Of a stretch of DNA of 64,000 bases, positions 10,447 to 23,246 are shown piece after piece. The notes under the pieces were generated by a model, which had not been told where the DNA came from, did not search any database, and saw only the letters and a list, made by a program, of their open reading frames with translations. The stretch is taken from positions 186,001 to 250,000 of the forward strand of contig JAHFQM010000004.1 of assembly GCA_023266355.1 (NCBI GenBank), in the 5' to 3' direction. The DNA comes from Aquabacterium sp. Lineage in GTDB: Bacteria; Pseudomonadota; Gammaproteobacteria; Burkholderiales; Burkholderiaceae_C. Both the position numbers and the translations under genes were made by a program. Position 1 is the first letter of the stretch. Each line of letters starts with the position of its first letter.

Positions 10447-10474
10447 AAAAAAGAGCCGGTGACAGCACCGGCTC
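10447..10474 (-). terminator. Rho-independent terminator of gltBD, abutting the mlaF start
   Basis: On the minus strand GAGCCGGTG pairs with CACCGGCTC across a 4-nt loop (10453-10474) and is followed directly by six U (10452-10447). It lies 80 nt past the gltD stop. The U tract ends 1 nt before the mlaF ATG. Confidence 0.85.
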
Positions 10475-10478
10475 CTTG

Positions 10479-10484
10479 ATCATA
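10479..10484 (-). promoter_or_regulatory. Possible -10 box for the mla operon
   Basis: TATGAT on the minus strand is a good -10 match, but no recognisable -35 lies 16-18 bp upstream. If used, transcription would begin at the foot of the terminator hairpin, giving an mla mRNA with a 5' hairpin and a very short leader. This is a weak call. Confidence 0.25.
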
Positions 10485-10553
10485 GGGGATTCACCGATCG
10501 CCTGCCGCCCCACCGCGGGGTGGACGCAACAGACGAAGGGTTCAGGGATTGAC

Positions 10554-12041
10554 TCAGCGCGGCAGCGTGCTGGCACCCATCAGGAAGGCGTCGACCTCGC
10601 GGGCGGCCTGGCGGCCTTCGCGGATGGCCCACACCACCAGGGACTGGCCACGGCGCACGTCACCGGCGGCGAACACCTTGGCCACATTGGTCTTGTAACC
10701 CGTGTCGGCATCGGTGCCAGCCTTGGCGTTGCCGCGGGCGTCCTTCTCGACGCCGAAGCCGTTGAGCAGGGTGTCCACCGGGTTGGTGAAGCCCATGGCC
10801 AGCAGCACCAGGTCGGCCTTGAGGGTCTGCTCGGAGCCGGCGACTTCTTCGAACTTGCCGTTCTTGAACTCGACGCGCACGGTCTTGACGCCCGTGACCT
10901 TGCCGCTGTCCTTGCCTTCTCCGCCAATGAATTCCTTGGTGGCAATCGCGAACTCGCGCTCGCAACCTTCTTCATGGCTGGACGAGGTGCGCAGCTTGAT
11001 CGGCCAGTAAGGCCAGGTCAGGGGGCCGTCTTCCTCTTCGGGCGGACGCGGCATGACCTCGAACTGCACCACGCTCTTGGCGCCGTGGCGGTTGGAGGTG
11101 CCCACGCAGTCGGAACCGGTGTCGCCACCGCCGATGACGATGACGTGCTTGCCATCGGCACGGATCTGCTCCTTGACCTTGCCGCCCGCGTTGACGCGGT
11201 TCTGCTGAGGCAGGAACTCCATGGCGAAGTGGATGCCAGCCAGGTCGCGGCCGGGCACGGGCAGGTCGCGCGACTGCTCGGAGCCGCCGGTCAGGATGAC
11301 GGCGTCGAAGTCCTTCTGCAGCTGCTCGGGCGTGACCGTGGTCTGGGCCCAGTTGGTGACCTTGGACGCGGCACCCGACTTGGGCAGCTCGCCGACGATG
11401 GTGTTGGTCTTGAAGACCACGCCTTCGGCTTGCATCTGCTGGACGCGGCGGTCGATGTGCGACTTGTCGAACTTGAAGTCGGGGATGCCGAAACGCAGCA
11501 GGCCACCGATGGTGTCGTTCTTCTCGAACACGGTCACGTCGTGGCCGACGCGGGCCAGCTGCTGGGCCGCGGCCATGCCGGCGGGGCCGGAACCCACCAC
11601 CGCCACTTTTTTACCCGTCTTGACCTTGGCCGGCTGCGGCTGGACCCAACCTTCGGCCCAGGCGCGGTCGATGATCGAATGCTCGATCGACTTGATGCCC
11701 ACGGCGTCGTTGTTGATGTTGAGCACGCAAGCCGATTCACAGGGCGCCGGGCAGACGCGGCCGGTGAAGTCGGGGAAGTTGTTGGTCGAGTGCAGCACCT
11801 CGATCGCGTTCTTCCAATCGCCCTGGAAAACCAGGTCGTTGAAGTCCGGGATGATGTTGTTGACCGGGCAGCCGTTGTTGCAGAACGGTGTGCCGCAGTC
11901 CATGCAGCGCGCGCCTTGGACCTTCGCCTCTTCGGCGCTCAGGCCGATGACGAATTCCTTGTAGTTCTTGACGCGCTTCTCGACGGGCTCATAGCCCTCT
12001 TCCAGACGCTCGAATTCCAGAAAGCCAGTGACTTTTCCCAT
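10554..12041 (-). CDS. gltD: Glutamate synthase (NADPH) small subunit
   Basis: The 495-residue beta subunit supplies electrons from NADPH through FAD to the alpha subunit for glutamate synthesis from glutamine and 2-oxoglutarate. N-terminal Fe-S cysteines are at about 46, 49, 54 and 58 ([15 protein letters not shown]), with a second set in CPAPCESAC. The FAD loop VVGSGPAG and NADPH loop [11 protein letters not shown] follow. Length is usual (about 480-495). AGGAG lies upstream of ATG 12041, and the gene is 24 bp after gltB, so the two form an operon. It ends at a strong terminator. Confidence 0.97.
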   Translation of the reverse strand: MGKVTGFLEFERLEEGYEPVEKRVKNYKEFVIGLSAEEAKVQGARCMDCGTPFCNNGCPVNNIIPDFNDLVFQGDWKNAIEVLHSTNNFPDFTGRVCPAPCESACVLNINNDAVGIKSIEHSIIDRAWAEGWVQPQPAKVKTGKKVAVVGSGPAGMAAAQQLARVGHDVTVFEKNDTIGGLLRFGIPDFKFDKSHIDRRVQQMQAEGVVFKTNTIVGELPKSGAASKVTNWAQTTVTPEQLQKDFDAVILTGGSEQSRDLPVPGRDLAGIHFAMEFLPQQNRVNAGGKVKEQIRADGKHVIVIGGGDTGSDCVGTSNRHGAKSVVQFEVMPRPPEEEDGPLTWPYWPIKLRTSSSHEEGCEREFAIATKEFIGGEGKDSGKVTGVKTVRVEFKNGKFEEVAGSEQTLKADLVLLAMGFTNPVDTLLNGFGVEKDARGNAKAGTDADTGYKTNVAKVFAAGDVRRGQSLVVWAIREGRQAAREVDAFLMGASTLPR

Positions 12042-12065
12042 TTCAATTCACTCCTGGTGTGTGGC

Positions 12066-16871
<4,806 letters not shown>

Positions 16872-16919
16872 AGGGGCGCTCCAGCAAGAGGTGTGGAAAA
16901 ACAACGCGGGGGATCCCGG

Positions 16920-16948
16920 AGGATACTGCCCCTGTTCGCCGGACACAA
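16920..16948 (-). promoter_or_regulatory. Sigma-70 promoter of gltBD
   Basis: Read on the minus strand, TTGTGT (16948-16943) and TATCCT (16925-16920) are separated by 17 bp. The predicted start near 16913 leaves a leader of about 42 nt before gltB. Confidence 0.6.
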
Positions 16949-16956
16949 GCGCTAAT

Positions 16957-16975
16957 AAATGGGGTCAGATACAAA
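16957..16975 (+). repeat. REP-like repeat, copy 1
   Basis: AAATGGGGTCAGATACAAA is nearly identical to the second copy 50 bp away. GGGGTCAGA elements with A/T-rich flanks are typical companions of REP-associated transposases. Both copies sit just beyond the 3' end of the transposase-like gene. They also differ in composition from the surrounding GC-rich DNA. Confidence 0.6.
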
Positions 16976-17006
16976 TAAACATCACCCCAACAGCAGCCTC
17001 GATTAA

Positions 17007-17025
17007 AAATAGGGTCAGATCAAAA
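17007..17025 (+). repeat. REP-like repeat, copy 2
   Basis: AAATAGGGTCAGATCAAAA is a direct repeat of copy 1, sharing the GGGTCAGAT core. It lies 48 bp past the stop codon of the transposase-like gene. Confidence 0.6.
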
Positions 17026-17072
17026 AGAGCCATGCCATGGCGAAGCGACGTCACGCAGATGTCATGCCAACA

Positions 17073-17765
17073 TCAGGCCAAAGCCTTGCGGGGGCGACCA
17101 CGCGGGCGCGGCGACAGGCGGCGACCGACGCTCTGAGACAGTGCGGCCTCCTGCTCGGGCGGCATCAGCGCCCAGCCTTTGTGCATGGCCTGCGACAGTT
17201 CGGTGCTGCGGGCCTCGGACAGACCCTCGCCCAGGCGCTGGCGCCAGGCGGCTTGTCGCTCGAAGGGCGTGTTGCCCAGGGCCCAGAAAGCGGCCGGGTC
17301 AAAGACCAAGGGGTCGGTGCGCAAGCCCAGGTGGTGACCAGCACTGGACCACGCCGCCCCGTACAACGCCGCACCCGCATGGGGCACGGACTCCCTTGTC
17401 TCGACCAGCACCATGGCATCAAGCACATACCGTGCCGCATCGAGCACCGTGCCGCGATAGCGCCCGGCCCACAGGCCGCCCTGACGGCCATGCCGGCGGT
17501 TGAAACCCGCCACGTAGCGGCGCCCCACGGCCTGCATCAACAGGCTCAGGCCATCAGAAGCCTCGGGCGTGGCCACCAACATCAAGGCCGATTCACCCAG
17601 GTGGTAGGCGTGCACCGCCACACCGTGGGCACGGGCGGCGTCGCGCAAGGCCTCGGTGAGTGCCTGGCGGTCGGTGTCGTCGCGGGCCAGCAGTTGGCCG
17701 TCGTGCACCTGTTGCACCAGCAGGTGCGGCCAGCCCGCCACCCCCAGCCGAGGCAGTCTCGCCAT
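17073..17765 (-). CDS. REP-associated (Y1) transposase relative with lost HUH residues
   Basis: The 230-residue protein follows the layout of the IS200/RAYT transposase family: HAYHLGESALMLVATP (52-67) aligns with the family's HAY-LM-NHVHLLV-P strand, and RRYVAGFNRRHGRQGGLWAGRYRG (82-105) is the downstream RRY..(Y)FN..GRxGxLWxGRY element. Both histidines of the HUH metal motif are replaced (by Ala and Met), so strand transfer is unlikely. The C-terminus ends in an AT-hook-like RPRGRPRK (220-227). The start at ATG 17765 has a strong GGAGG upstream. A retained ribosome site and intact frame suggest a domesticated or non-transposing role rather than a pseudogene. Confidence 0.7.
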   Translation of the reverse strand: MARLPRLGVAGWPHLLVQQVHDGQLLARDDTDRQALTEALRDAARAHGVAVHAYHLGESALMLVATPEASDGLSLLMQAVGRRYVAGFNRRHGRQGGLWAGRYRGTVLDAARYVLDAMVLVETRESVPHAGAALYGAAWSSAGHHLGLRTDPLVFDPAAFWALGNTPFERQAAWRQRLGEGLSEARSTELSQAMHKGWALMPPEQEAALSQSVGRRLSPRPRGRPRKALA

Positions 17766-18034
17766 GCTGCACCTCCGGGCACCCGCCCTGTTGATCTGTC
17801 CCCCATTGTGCACGGCCACGGCCAGGGGCGACGCCTGACAGGCGCGCGCGCAAGCACCGTCTGTCTTGACGTCATGGCGCCCCTCGGCGCGTGCATTGCA
17901 CCGATTTAACGCCCCCCGTTTGAGGGGACGTGGGCAGTTTTCAAGGACTTCCCCTGTGTGCCCCGCCAGGCGGCTTCCGTAACCTTCGGTCATCGATGGC
18001 GCCCGCCGCCTTTCCCCTGTTCTCCGGAGTACCC

Positions 18035-19204
18035 ATGACCGAAACCCCCACACCGTCGCTGTCGGCCGCGGCAGCCAAGCGGCTTTCCAGCTGGCTGGGG
18101 CACCTGGGGGTGAGCCCCATGGCCTTCGACGACACCGTGGGCCTGCTCAACCCGCTGCTGCGCGTGCACCAGTTGCAGGCCCGGGTGGTGGACAAGGTCA
18201 CCGAAACCCCGACCGCCTCGACGCTGGTGCTGCAGGTCGGCGGGGCCTTCCCCACGTTGAAGGCGGGCCAGTACCTGATGGTGGGCATCACCATCCAGGG
18301 CGTGCGCCACCGCCGGGCCTACTCGCCACGCCGCCTGGCCGACCGCCCCGACTGCATCGCCATCACGGTGCAGCGCCAGCCGGGCGGGCTGGTGTCCAAC
18401 CACATCAACGAAACGCTGAACGTGGGCGACGTCATCGACATCGAGCCCCCCGCTGGCGATTTCGTGCTGCCCACACCGGTGCCGCCCGCGGTGCTGCTGA
18501 TCGCCGGCGGCAGCGGCATCACCCCCTGCATGGCCATGCTGGGCGAGTTGCGCCAGCGCGCGCCCGCCACCCGCGTGACCCTGCTGTACTTCGCCCGCAG
18601 CCTGCGCGACCGCATCCTGGCGCAAGCCCTGACCGAGCTCTCGCAACGTTGGACCAGCTTCACCTACGTGCCGCTGGACAGCACGGTGCACACGCCCGCA
18701 TCCCCGGAAGATGGGCGCACACCCCCCATCCTCAACCCGCAGGCCACCAGCACCCGCACGCTGGACGAAAGCTTGCTGCACGACACCGTGCCGTCGTGGA
18801 CCAGCGCCGCGACCTACTGCTGCGGCCCCGCACCGCTGATGGACGCCGCCCGCCGCATCTGGGCCGATGCCGGTGTCGGCCGCCACCTGCACCTGGAAGC
18901 CTTTGCCGCGCCCACCCCCTCGGGCGACCCGAACGCGCGCCACCACGTCACGCTGCACCGCGCCGGCGAAAGCCGCGAGTTCAACGCCGCGGGCAACCTC
19001 ACCTTGCTGGTGGCGGGCGAACAGGCCGGCTTCCAGATCAAGCACGGTTGCCGCCAGGGCATCTGCCACGAGTGCACCTGCCGCCTGCACCGCGGCAGCG
19101 TCCAAGACCTGGGCAGCGGCCAGCGCATCGACGGCGAGGGGCAACCCATCCGCCTGTGCGTGAGCACCGCGCTGAGCGACCTCGACCTCGAATCCCTGAA
19201 CTGA
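18035..19204 (+). CDS. Ferredoxin-NADP reductase-like protein with C-terminal 2Fe-2S domain
   Basis: The 389-residue flavin/iron-sulfur reductase very likely feeds electrons to the two desaturases downstream. The FAD domain has RRAYSPRR and the NAD(P) domain has IAGGSGITP and CCGPAPLMDAA. A plant-type ferredoxin domain closes the protein with cysteines about 339, 344, 347 and 375 (C-x4-C-x2-C-x27-C). The N-terminal 60 residues precede the reductase fold, as in desaturase-linked reductases such as Pseudomonas DesC. GGAGT lies 5 nt before ATG 18035. The first desaturase starts 9 nt after its stop. Confidence 0.88.
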   Translation: MTETPTPSLSAAAAKRLSSWLGHLGVSPMAFDDTVGLLNPLLRVHQLQARVVDKVTETPTASTLVLQVGGAFPTLKAGQYLMVGITIQGVRHRRAYSPRRLADRPDCIAITVQRQPGGLVSNHINETLNVGDVIDIEPPAGDFVLPTPVPPAVLLIAGGSGITPCMAMLGELRQRAPATRVTLLYFARSLRDRILAQALTELSQRWTSFTYVPLDSTVHTPASPEDGRTPPILNPQATSTRTLDESLLHDTVPSWTSAATYCCGPAPLMDAARRIWADAGVGRHLHLEAFAAPTPSGDPNARHHVTLHRAGESREFNAAGNLTLLVAGEQAGFQIKHGCRQGICHECTCRLHRGSVQDLGSGQRIDGEGQPIRLCVSTALSDLDLESLN

Positions 19205-19213
19205 GCACACACC

Positions 19214-20398
19214 ATGAGCCCCTCCTTGAACGCCACCTTGAGCCCCACCGTGGACCGCACCGTCCACATCGGCCCCAAGAGCGCGGCCGAGATGCTGGCC
19301 TTCGAGCGTGAGCTGGACGCCATCCGCGACGACACCCGCCGCACCGTGGGCGAGCGCGATGCCCGCTACATCCGCCGCATCCAGCGCCTGGTGCGCGTGA
19401 CCGAAACCCTGGGCCGCGCGCTGCTGCTGTTCGGCTGGTTCCCGCCGACCTGGCTGCTGGGCGCCGGCCTGCTGGGCCTGAGCAAGATCATCGACAACAT
19501 GGAGCTGGGCCACAACGTCATGCACGGCCAGTTCAACTTCATGAACGACCCGCAGTTCCACGGCGACACCTTCGATTGGGACAACACCTGCCCGAAGGAA
19601 GAGTGGCGCCACTCGCACAACTTCGTGCACCACACCTACACCAACGTCATCGGCAAGGACCGCGATTTCGGCTACGGCCTGCTGCGCCTGTCCAGCGACC
19701 TGCGCTGGAGCTGGCTGCACCCCTTCCAACTGCTGTTGACGCTGTTGCTGGCGTCCTTCTTCCAGTGGTTCGTGGCCATCCACGACATGCAGATGGACAA
19801 GGTCGCCATCGGCCGCAAGAAGTGGTCGGAGGTGCGCCCGCAGTGGCTGCTGGTGCGCGCCAAGATGTGGCGCATCGTCAAGCGCGACTATGTCGTGTGG
19901 CCGCTGGTCGGCGCGGTGGTGGCGGCGCCTTTCGGGCAGTCGCAAGACGTGGCCCTGGCCGTGCTGGCCGGCAATGTGGTGGGCAACTTCATCCGCAACA
20001 TCTGGGCCTGGGCCATCATCTTCTGCGGTCACTTCACCGAGCACATCTACACCTTCAGCCGCGCATCCATCGAGGGCGAGAGCAAGGGCCAGTGGTACCT
20101 GCGCCAGATCCTGGGCTCCAGCAACATCAGTGGCGGCAGCGTGATGCACCTGATGAGCGGCAACCTGTCGCACCAGGTCGAGCACCACCTCTTCCCCGAC
20201 ATCCCCGGCAACCGCTATGTGGAGATGGCACCGCGCGTGCGCGCCGTCTGCGCCAAGTACAACGTGCCGTACAACACCGGCTCCTTCGCACTGCAGCTGT
20301 GGACGGTGATGAAGCGCATCGCGCGCTACAGCCTGCCCGGTGGCGGCCAGAAGGCGGTGCACATCGAGGTGCCGTCGGTGTTGCCCGAGCAGGTCTGA
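19214..20398 (+). CDS. Membrane fatty acid desaturase (acyl-CoA or acyl-lipid), copy 1
   Basis: The 394-residue integral membrane di-iron desaturase has the three histidine boxes in order: HNVMH (100-104), HSHNFVHH (133-140) and HQVEHH (320-325). The Q/HxxHH form of the third box is typical of front-end and DesA3-like lipid desaturases. Hydrophobic helices lie between boxes. It introduces a double bond into membrane acyl chains using electrons from the reductase 9 nt upstream. It shares clear ancestry with the next gene along its whole length, including an ERELDAIR / ARELDAIR segment before the first helix. Confidence 0.92.
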   Translation: MSPSLNATLSPTVDRTVHIGPKSAAEMLAFERELDAIRDDTRRTVGERDARYIRRIQRLVRVTETLGRALLLFGWFPPTWLLGAGLLGLSKIIDNMELGHNVMHGQFNFMNDPQFHGDTFDWDNTCPKEEWRHSHNFVHHTYTNVIGKDRDFGYGLLRLSSDLRWSWLHPFQLLLTLLLASFFQWFVAIHDMQMDKVAIGRKKWSEVRPQWLLVRAKMWRIVKRDYVVWPLVGAVVAAPFGQSQDVALAVLAGNVVGNFIRNIWAWAIIFCGHFTEHIYTFSRASIEGESKGQWYLRQILGSSNISGGSVMHLMSGNLSHQVEHHLFPDIPGNRYVEMAPRVRAVCAKYNVPYNTGSFALQLWTVMKRIARYSLPGGGQKAVHIEVPSVLPEQV

Positions 20399-20404
20399 AC
20401 CCGG

Positions 20405-21709
20405 GTGTTGGTGCGGCCTTTGCCACAGAGCATCCACAAACACGCCCAAGCACCCGGCCCCTCCACGCCCGAGGCCCTGGACGCCTTCGCCCGTGAGCTC
20501 GACGCCATCCGCGGTGCGGCCATGGCCCAGCGCGGTGCCGAGGATGCACGCTACATCGTGCGCCTGCTGTGGGTGATCCGCGGGCTGGAAGCGGCTGGGC
20601 GGCTGGTGCTCTTGTTGGCGGCGATCTTCTGGGCAGTGGGCTGGGCTGCGGGGTGGGCTTCAGGGTGGACTCTGGCGCCAGCGCCCTGGCTCGCCGTGCT
20701 TGCCGGCACCGTGCTGCTGGGCCTGTCGAAGTGCCTGCAGAACATGGAGTTCGGGCACAACGTCATGCACGGCCAGTACGAGTGGATGAACGACCCGCGC
20801 TTCGAGGGCAAATCGCACGAGTGGGACAGCGCCTGCGCCAAGGAGGATTGGCGCGACTTCCACAACCACATGCACCACCATTACACGAACGTGGCGGGCG
20901 TGGACCGCGATTTCGGCTACGGCATGCTGCGCCTGTCCGCCGACACCCCCTGGGAGCCGCGCCACCTGATCCAGGCACCCTACGCCGCGCTGGTGGCGCT
21001 GCTGTTCGAGTGGGCCATCGCCATCCACAACCTGGAGTTCGAACGCCTGCGCACCGACCGCACCGCCACGCAGGCGCGCATCCAGGCGCTGTGGCCGCGT
21101 GCCCGCGCCAAGATGGCGATGCAGCTCCGGCGCGACTTCCTGGCCTGGCCGCTGCTGGCAGGTGCCCTCGGCGCGCTGGCCTTCGCCCTGCGGTCAGGCC
21201 TGGACGCCACCGACCTGGGCACGGCCGCACCCACCGCTCAGGCCGCCACCCAGCCCGCCGTGCTGGCCTTCGGCGCGGCCTTCCTGGCGATGCTGGCCGG
21301 CAACGCCCTCGCCGGTGTCATCCGCAACCTCTGGACCTTCGTCGTCATCTTCTGCGGGCACTTCACGGACGGCGTCCACCTCTTCCCCGCAGACGCCGTG
21401 GCCACCGAGCACCGAGGCCACTGGTACCTGCGCCAGATTTTGGGGTCCAGCAACCTGCGCGGCGGCTGGCTCTTCCACGTGATGACGGGCAACCTGAGCC
21501 ACCAGATCGAGCACCACCTCTTCCCCGACCTGCCCGCCCGCCGTTACGCCGAGGTGGCGCCGGCCGTGCGCGCGGTGTGCCTGCGCCATGGCGTGCCCTA
21601 CAACAGCGGCTCGCTGACCTGGCAGTTCTTCACCGTCGTGCGGCGCATCGTGCGGCACAGCTTCCCAGGTGGCGAACACCTGCTGACGCCCTTGCCCCGC
21701 GCTGGGTGA
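20405..21709 (+). CDS. Membrane fatty acid desaturase, tandem paralogue
   Basis: The 434-residue paralogue of the preceding desaturase has boxes HNVMH (about 118-122), FHNHMHHHYTNV and HQIEHH (about 366-371). It carries extra hydrophobic Gly/Trp-rich sequence near residues 70-95 and an Ala-rich insertion in the middle, so it has diverged in chain or position specificity. The start is uncertain: GTG 20405, TTG 20408 and GTG 20411 all lie within 13 nt of the upstream stop codon. No ATG precedes the conserved region. The three genes form one operon that ends at a strong terminator. Confidence 0.9.
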   Translation: MLVRPLPQSIHKHAQAPGPSTPEALDAFARELDAIRGAAMAQRGAEDARYIVRLLWVIRGLEAAGRLVLLLAAIFWAVGWAAGWASGWTLAPAPWLAVLAGTVLLGLSKCLQNMEFGHNVMHGQYEWMNDPRFEGKSHEWDSACAKEDWRDFHNHMHHHYTNVAGVDRDFGYGMLRLSADTPWEPRHLIQAPYAALVALLFEWAIAIHNLEFERLRTDRTATQARIQALWPRARAKMAMQLRRDFLAWPLLAGALGALAFALRSGLDATDLGTAAPTAQAATQPAVLAFGAAFLAMLAGNALAGVIRNLWTFVVIFCGHFTDGVHLFPADAVATEHRGHWYLRQILGSSNLRGGWLFHVMTGNLSHQIEHHLFPDLPARRYAEVAPAVRAVCLRHGVPYNSGSLTWQFFTVVRRIVRHSFPGGEHLLTPLPRAG

Positions 21710-21767
21710 GACATCCGTCACGCCCGGGCGCCACTGGCGCGCTGCGGCGTTTCACCCCATGAGACTG

Positions 21768-21790
21768 GCCCGGCAAAACCGGGCTTTTTT
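21768..21790 (+). terminator. Rho-independent terminator of the desaturase operon
   Basis: GCCCGG (21768-21773) pairs with CCGGGC (21779-21784) around CAAAA and is followed by six T. Confidence 0.88.
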
Positions 21791-21846
21791 CTGAGCGGTT
21801 TTTGCCCCGTTCCTGTCCGCACAGGGACGCGTTTGTCGGATTTTTT

Positions 21847-21961
21847 CTGACACGAGGCTCAGCGCCCAGCCGACATGTCTTACAGCGGCCAGCCTATTCA
21901 GAAAACTGGGTGGGGTGCACAGAATCCATTCCATGCCAGCGACGAACTTCGCTGACACGAG
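21847..21961 (+). repeat. Spaced 10-bp direct repeat upstream of flhD
   Basis: CTGACACGAG occurs at 21847-21856 and again at 21952-21961, exactly 105 bp apart, which is ten helical turns. Both lie in the 307-bp region between the desaturase stop and flhD, which otherwise holds only the terminator and a weak -35/-10 pair (TTCAGA 21897-21902, CAGAAT 21920-21925, 17-bp spacer). They could be sites for a regulator of the flagellar master operon. This is inference. Confidence 0.35.
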
Positions 21962-22016
21962 AAACAGAACCGACAAGCCCGCCTTTCAAACGCTTTAGCC
22001 GCCCAAGGAGCCCACC

Positions 22017-22337
22017 ATGAACGCCGACCAGATCCTGATGGAAATCCGCGAAGTCAACCTGTCCTACCTGATGCTGGCCCAGAGCCTCGTCCGCTCGGAC
22101 CGCGAACAGGCGCTGTTCCGCCTGGGCATCTCGGAAACGGCGGCCAACATGCTGGCGATGCTGACTCCGGCCCAGATCATGAAGATGGCCTCCAGCAACA
22201 CCCTGCTGTGCCGCATGCGCATCGACGACGACCTGGTCTGGTCCCTGCTGACCAGCCACTCCAAGTCGGCCAACGACTCCGTCACCCGCCTGCACGCCAA
22301 CATCCTGATGGCCGGCCGCCACCAAGAAGCTGCTTGA
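22017..22337 (+). CDS. flhD: Flagellar master transcriptional regulator FlhD
   Basis: The 106-residue FlhD is one half of the FlhD4C2 activator that switches on class II flagellar genes. The sequence shows the family core: IREVNLSYLMLAQSLVR, REQALFRLGIS and LTPAQIMKMASSNTLLCRMR. Length is typical for betaproteobacteria. AAGGAG lies 7 nt before the ATG. It is the first gene of flhDC, and flhC follows after 46 bp with its own ribosome site. Confidence 0.96.
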   Translation: MNADQILMEIREVNLSYLMLAQSLVRSDREQALFRLGISETAANMLAMLTPAQIMKMASSNTLLCRMRIDDDLVWSLLTSHSKSANDSVTRLHANILMAGRHQEAA

Positions 22338-22383
22338 CGGCTGCCTGATCTGCACAACGAACCCGATTCCCAGGAGACCCACC

Positions 22384-22920
22384 ATGCGCACCAAGAGCCT
22401 GTTGACCGAAGCCAAGCAAATCGACCGCGCCGTCACGCTCATCCACCTCGGTGCCCGCCTGCAGGTCCTGGAGTCGGAGACCGACATGTCCTATGAGCGC
22501 CTGCTGCGCCTGTACAAGGAAGTCTCGGGCAAGTCGCCGTCCAAGGGTCAGCTGCCCTTCTCCACCGACTGGTTCATGACCTGGCAGCCCAACATCCACG
22601 CCAGCCTGTTCCTCAACGTCCACGAGTACCTGAACAAGGCCTCCGAGATGGACGAGATCGACGTCGTCATCAAGGCCTACCAGCTCTACCTGGAACAGAC
22701 CCAGTCCCAAGGCCTGGAGCCCCTGCTGTCGGTGACCCGCGCCTGGCGCCTGGTCAAGTTCATCGACAACGGCATGCTGACGATGACCAAGTGCAACAAG
22801 TGCGGCGGCCACTTCGTCACCCACCCGCACGAAATCGCCCGCCACTTCACCTGCGGCCTGTGCAACCCCCCGGCACGCGCCGGCAAGGGCAAGGCCGCCG
22901 GTTCGCTGCAGATGCACTGA
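22384..22920 (+). CDS. flhC: Flagellar master transcriptional regulator FlhC
   Basis: The 178-residue FlhC binds DNA together with FlhD. The structural zinc site is intact: Cys137, Cys140, Cys157 and Cys160 (KCNKC...FTCGLC), the same numbers as in the E. coli protein. The short Lys/Gly-rich tail is not conserved in the family. A terminator lies 162 bp downstream, so flhDC appears to be its own transcription unit, separate from motAB. Confidence 0.96.
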   Translation: MRTKSLLTEAKQIDRAVTLIHLGARLQVLESETDMSYERLLRLYKEVSGKSPSKGQLPFSTDWFMTWQPNIHASLFLNVHEYLNKASEMDEIDVVIKAYQLYLEQTQSQGLEPLLSVTRAWRLVKFIDNGMLTMTKCNKCGGHFVTHPHEIARHFTCGLCNPPARAGKGKAAGSLQMH

Positions 22921-22984
22921 GCCCGGCCGGCGTGAAGTGCGCACGGATTGCTTCGCCGCTGCACCCCGCCACAGCGCTGTGAAC

Positions 22985-23011
22985 TCAAGTTCCTGTCGGT
23001 GTTGCCGAAGT
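22985..23011 (+). promoter_or_regulatory. Candidate sigma-28 (FliA) promoter upstream of motA
   Basis: TCAAGTTC (22985-22992), 11 bp, then GCCGAAGT (23004-23011) matches the FliA pattern (TCAAGTTT-N11-GCCGATAA type) at the whole TCAA box and at GCCGA. The predicted start is near 23018. A terminator lies about 65 nt further on and motA begins at 23247. Confidence 0.5.
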
Positions 23012-23081
23012 TCCAGATGAGCGTCTTTTGGAAGGAAGGCGTTCTTGCTTGTCTCCTCCTGGCACCTCCAAGTGCTTTCCC

Positions 23082-23109
23082 ACGGACCCCCATCGGGTCC
23101 GTCTTTTTT
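23082..23109 (+). terminator. Rho-independent terminator between flhC and motA
   Basis: ACGGACCC (23082-23089) pairs with GGGTCCGT (23095-23102) around a 5-nt loop, followed by C and six T. It would end flhDC transcripts and also any RNA from the sigma-28-like promoter at 22985. The remaining 137 bp to motA show no convincing promoter. Confidence 0.88.
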
Positions 23110-23246
23110 GCAGAAACACCCCGAAGGTTTTCCACCTGCTGGAAGCTGAGCCGGAATAGCGCCATCCCTGTGGCCTTGTTCACGGCTTTCGCCGCCTCAG
23201 CCTGGCCGAAGATCACGTCATGACCCGAACTTGCACCTGACCCACC

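Noticed and set aside
16872..17072. Complete insertion sequence around the transposase-like gene
   Set aside because: No terminal inverted repeats or target-site duplication flank the gene, and its catalytic residues are missing.
22338..22383. Separate promoter for flhC
   Set aside because: The 46-bp gap holds only a ribosome site (CAGGAGA); nothing resembles a promoter, so flhC is read from the flhD transcript.
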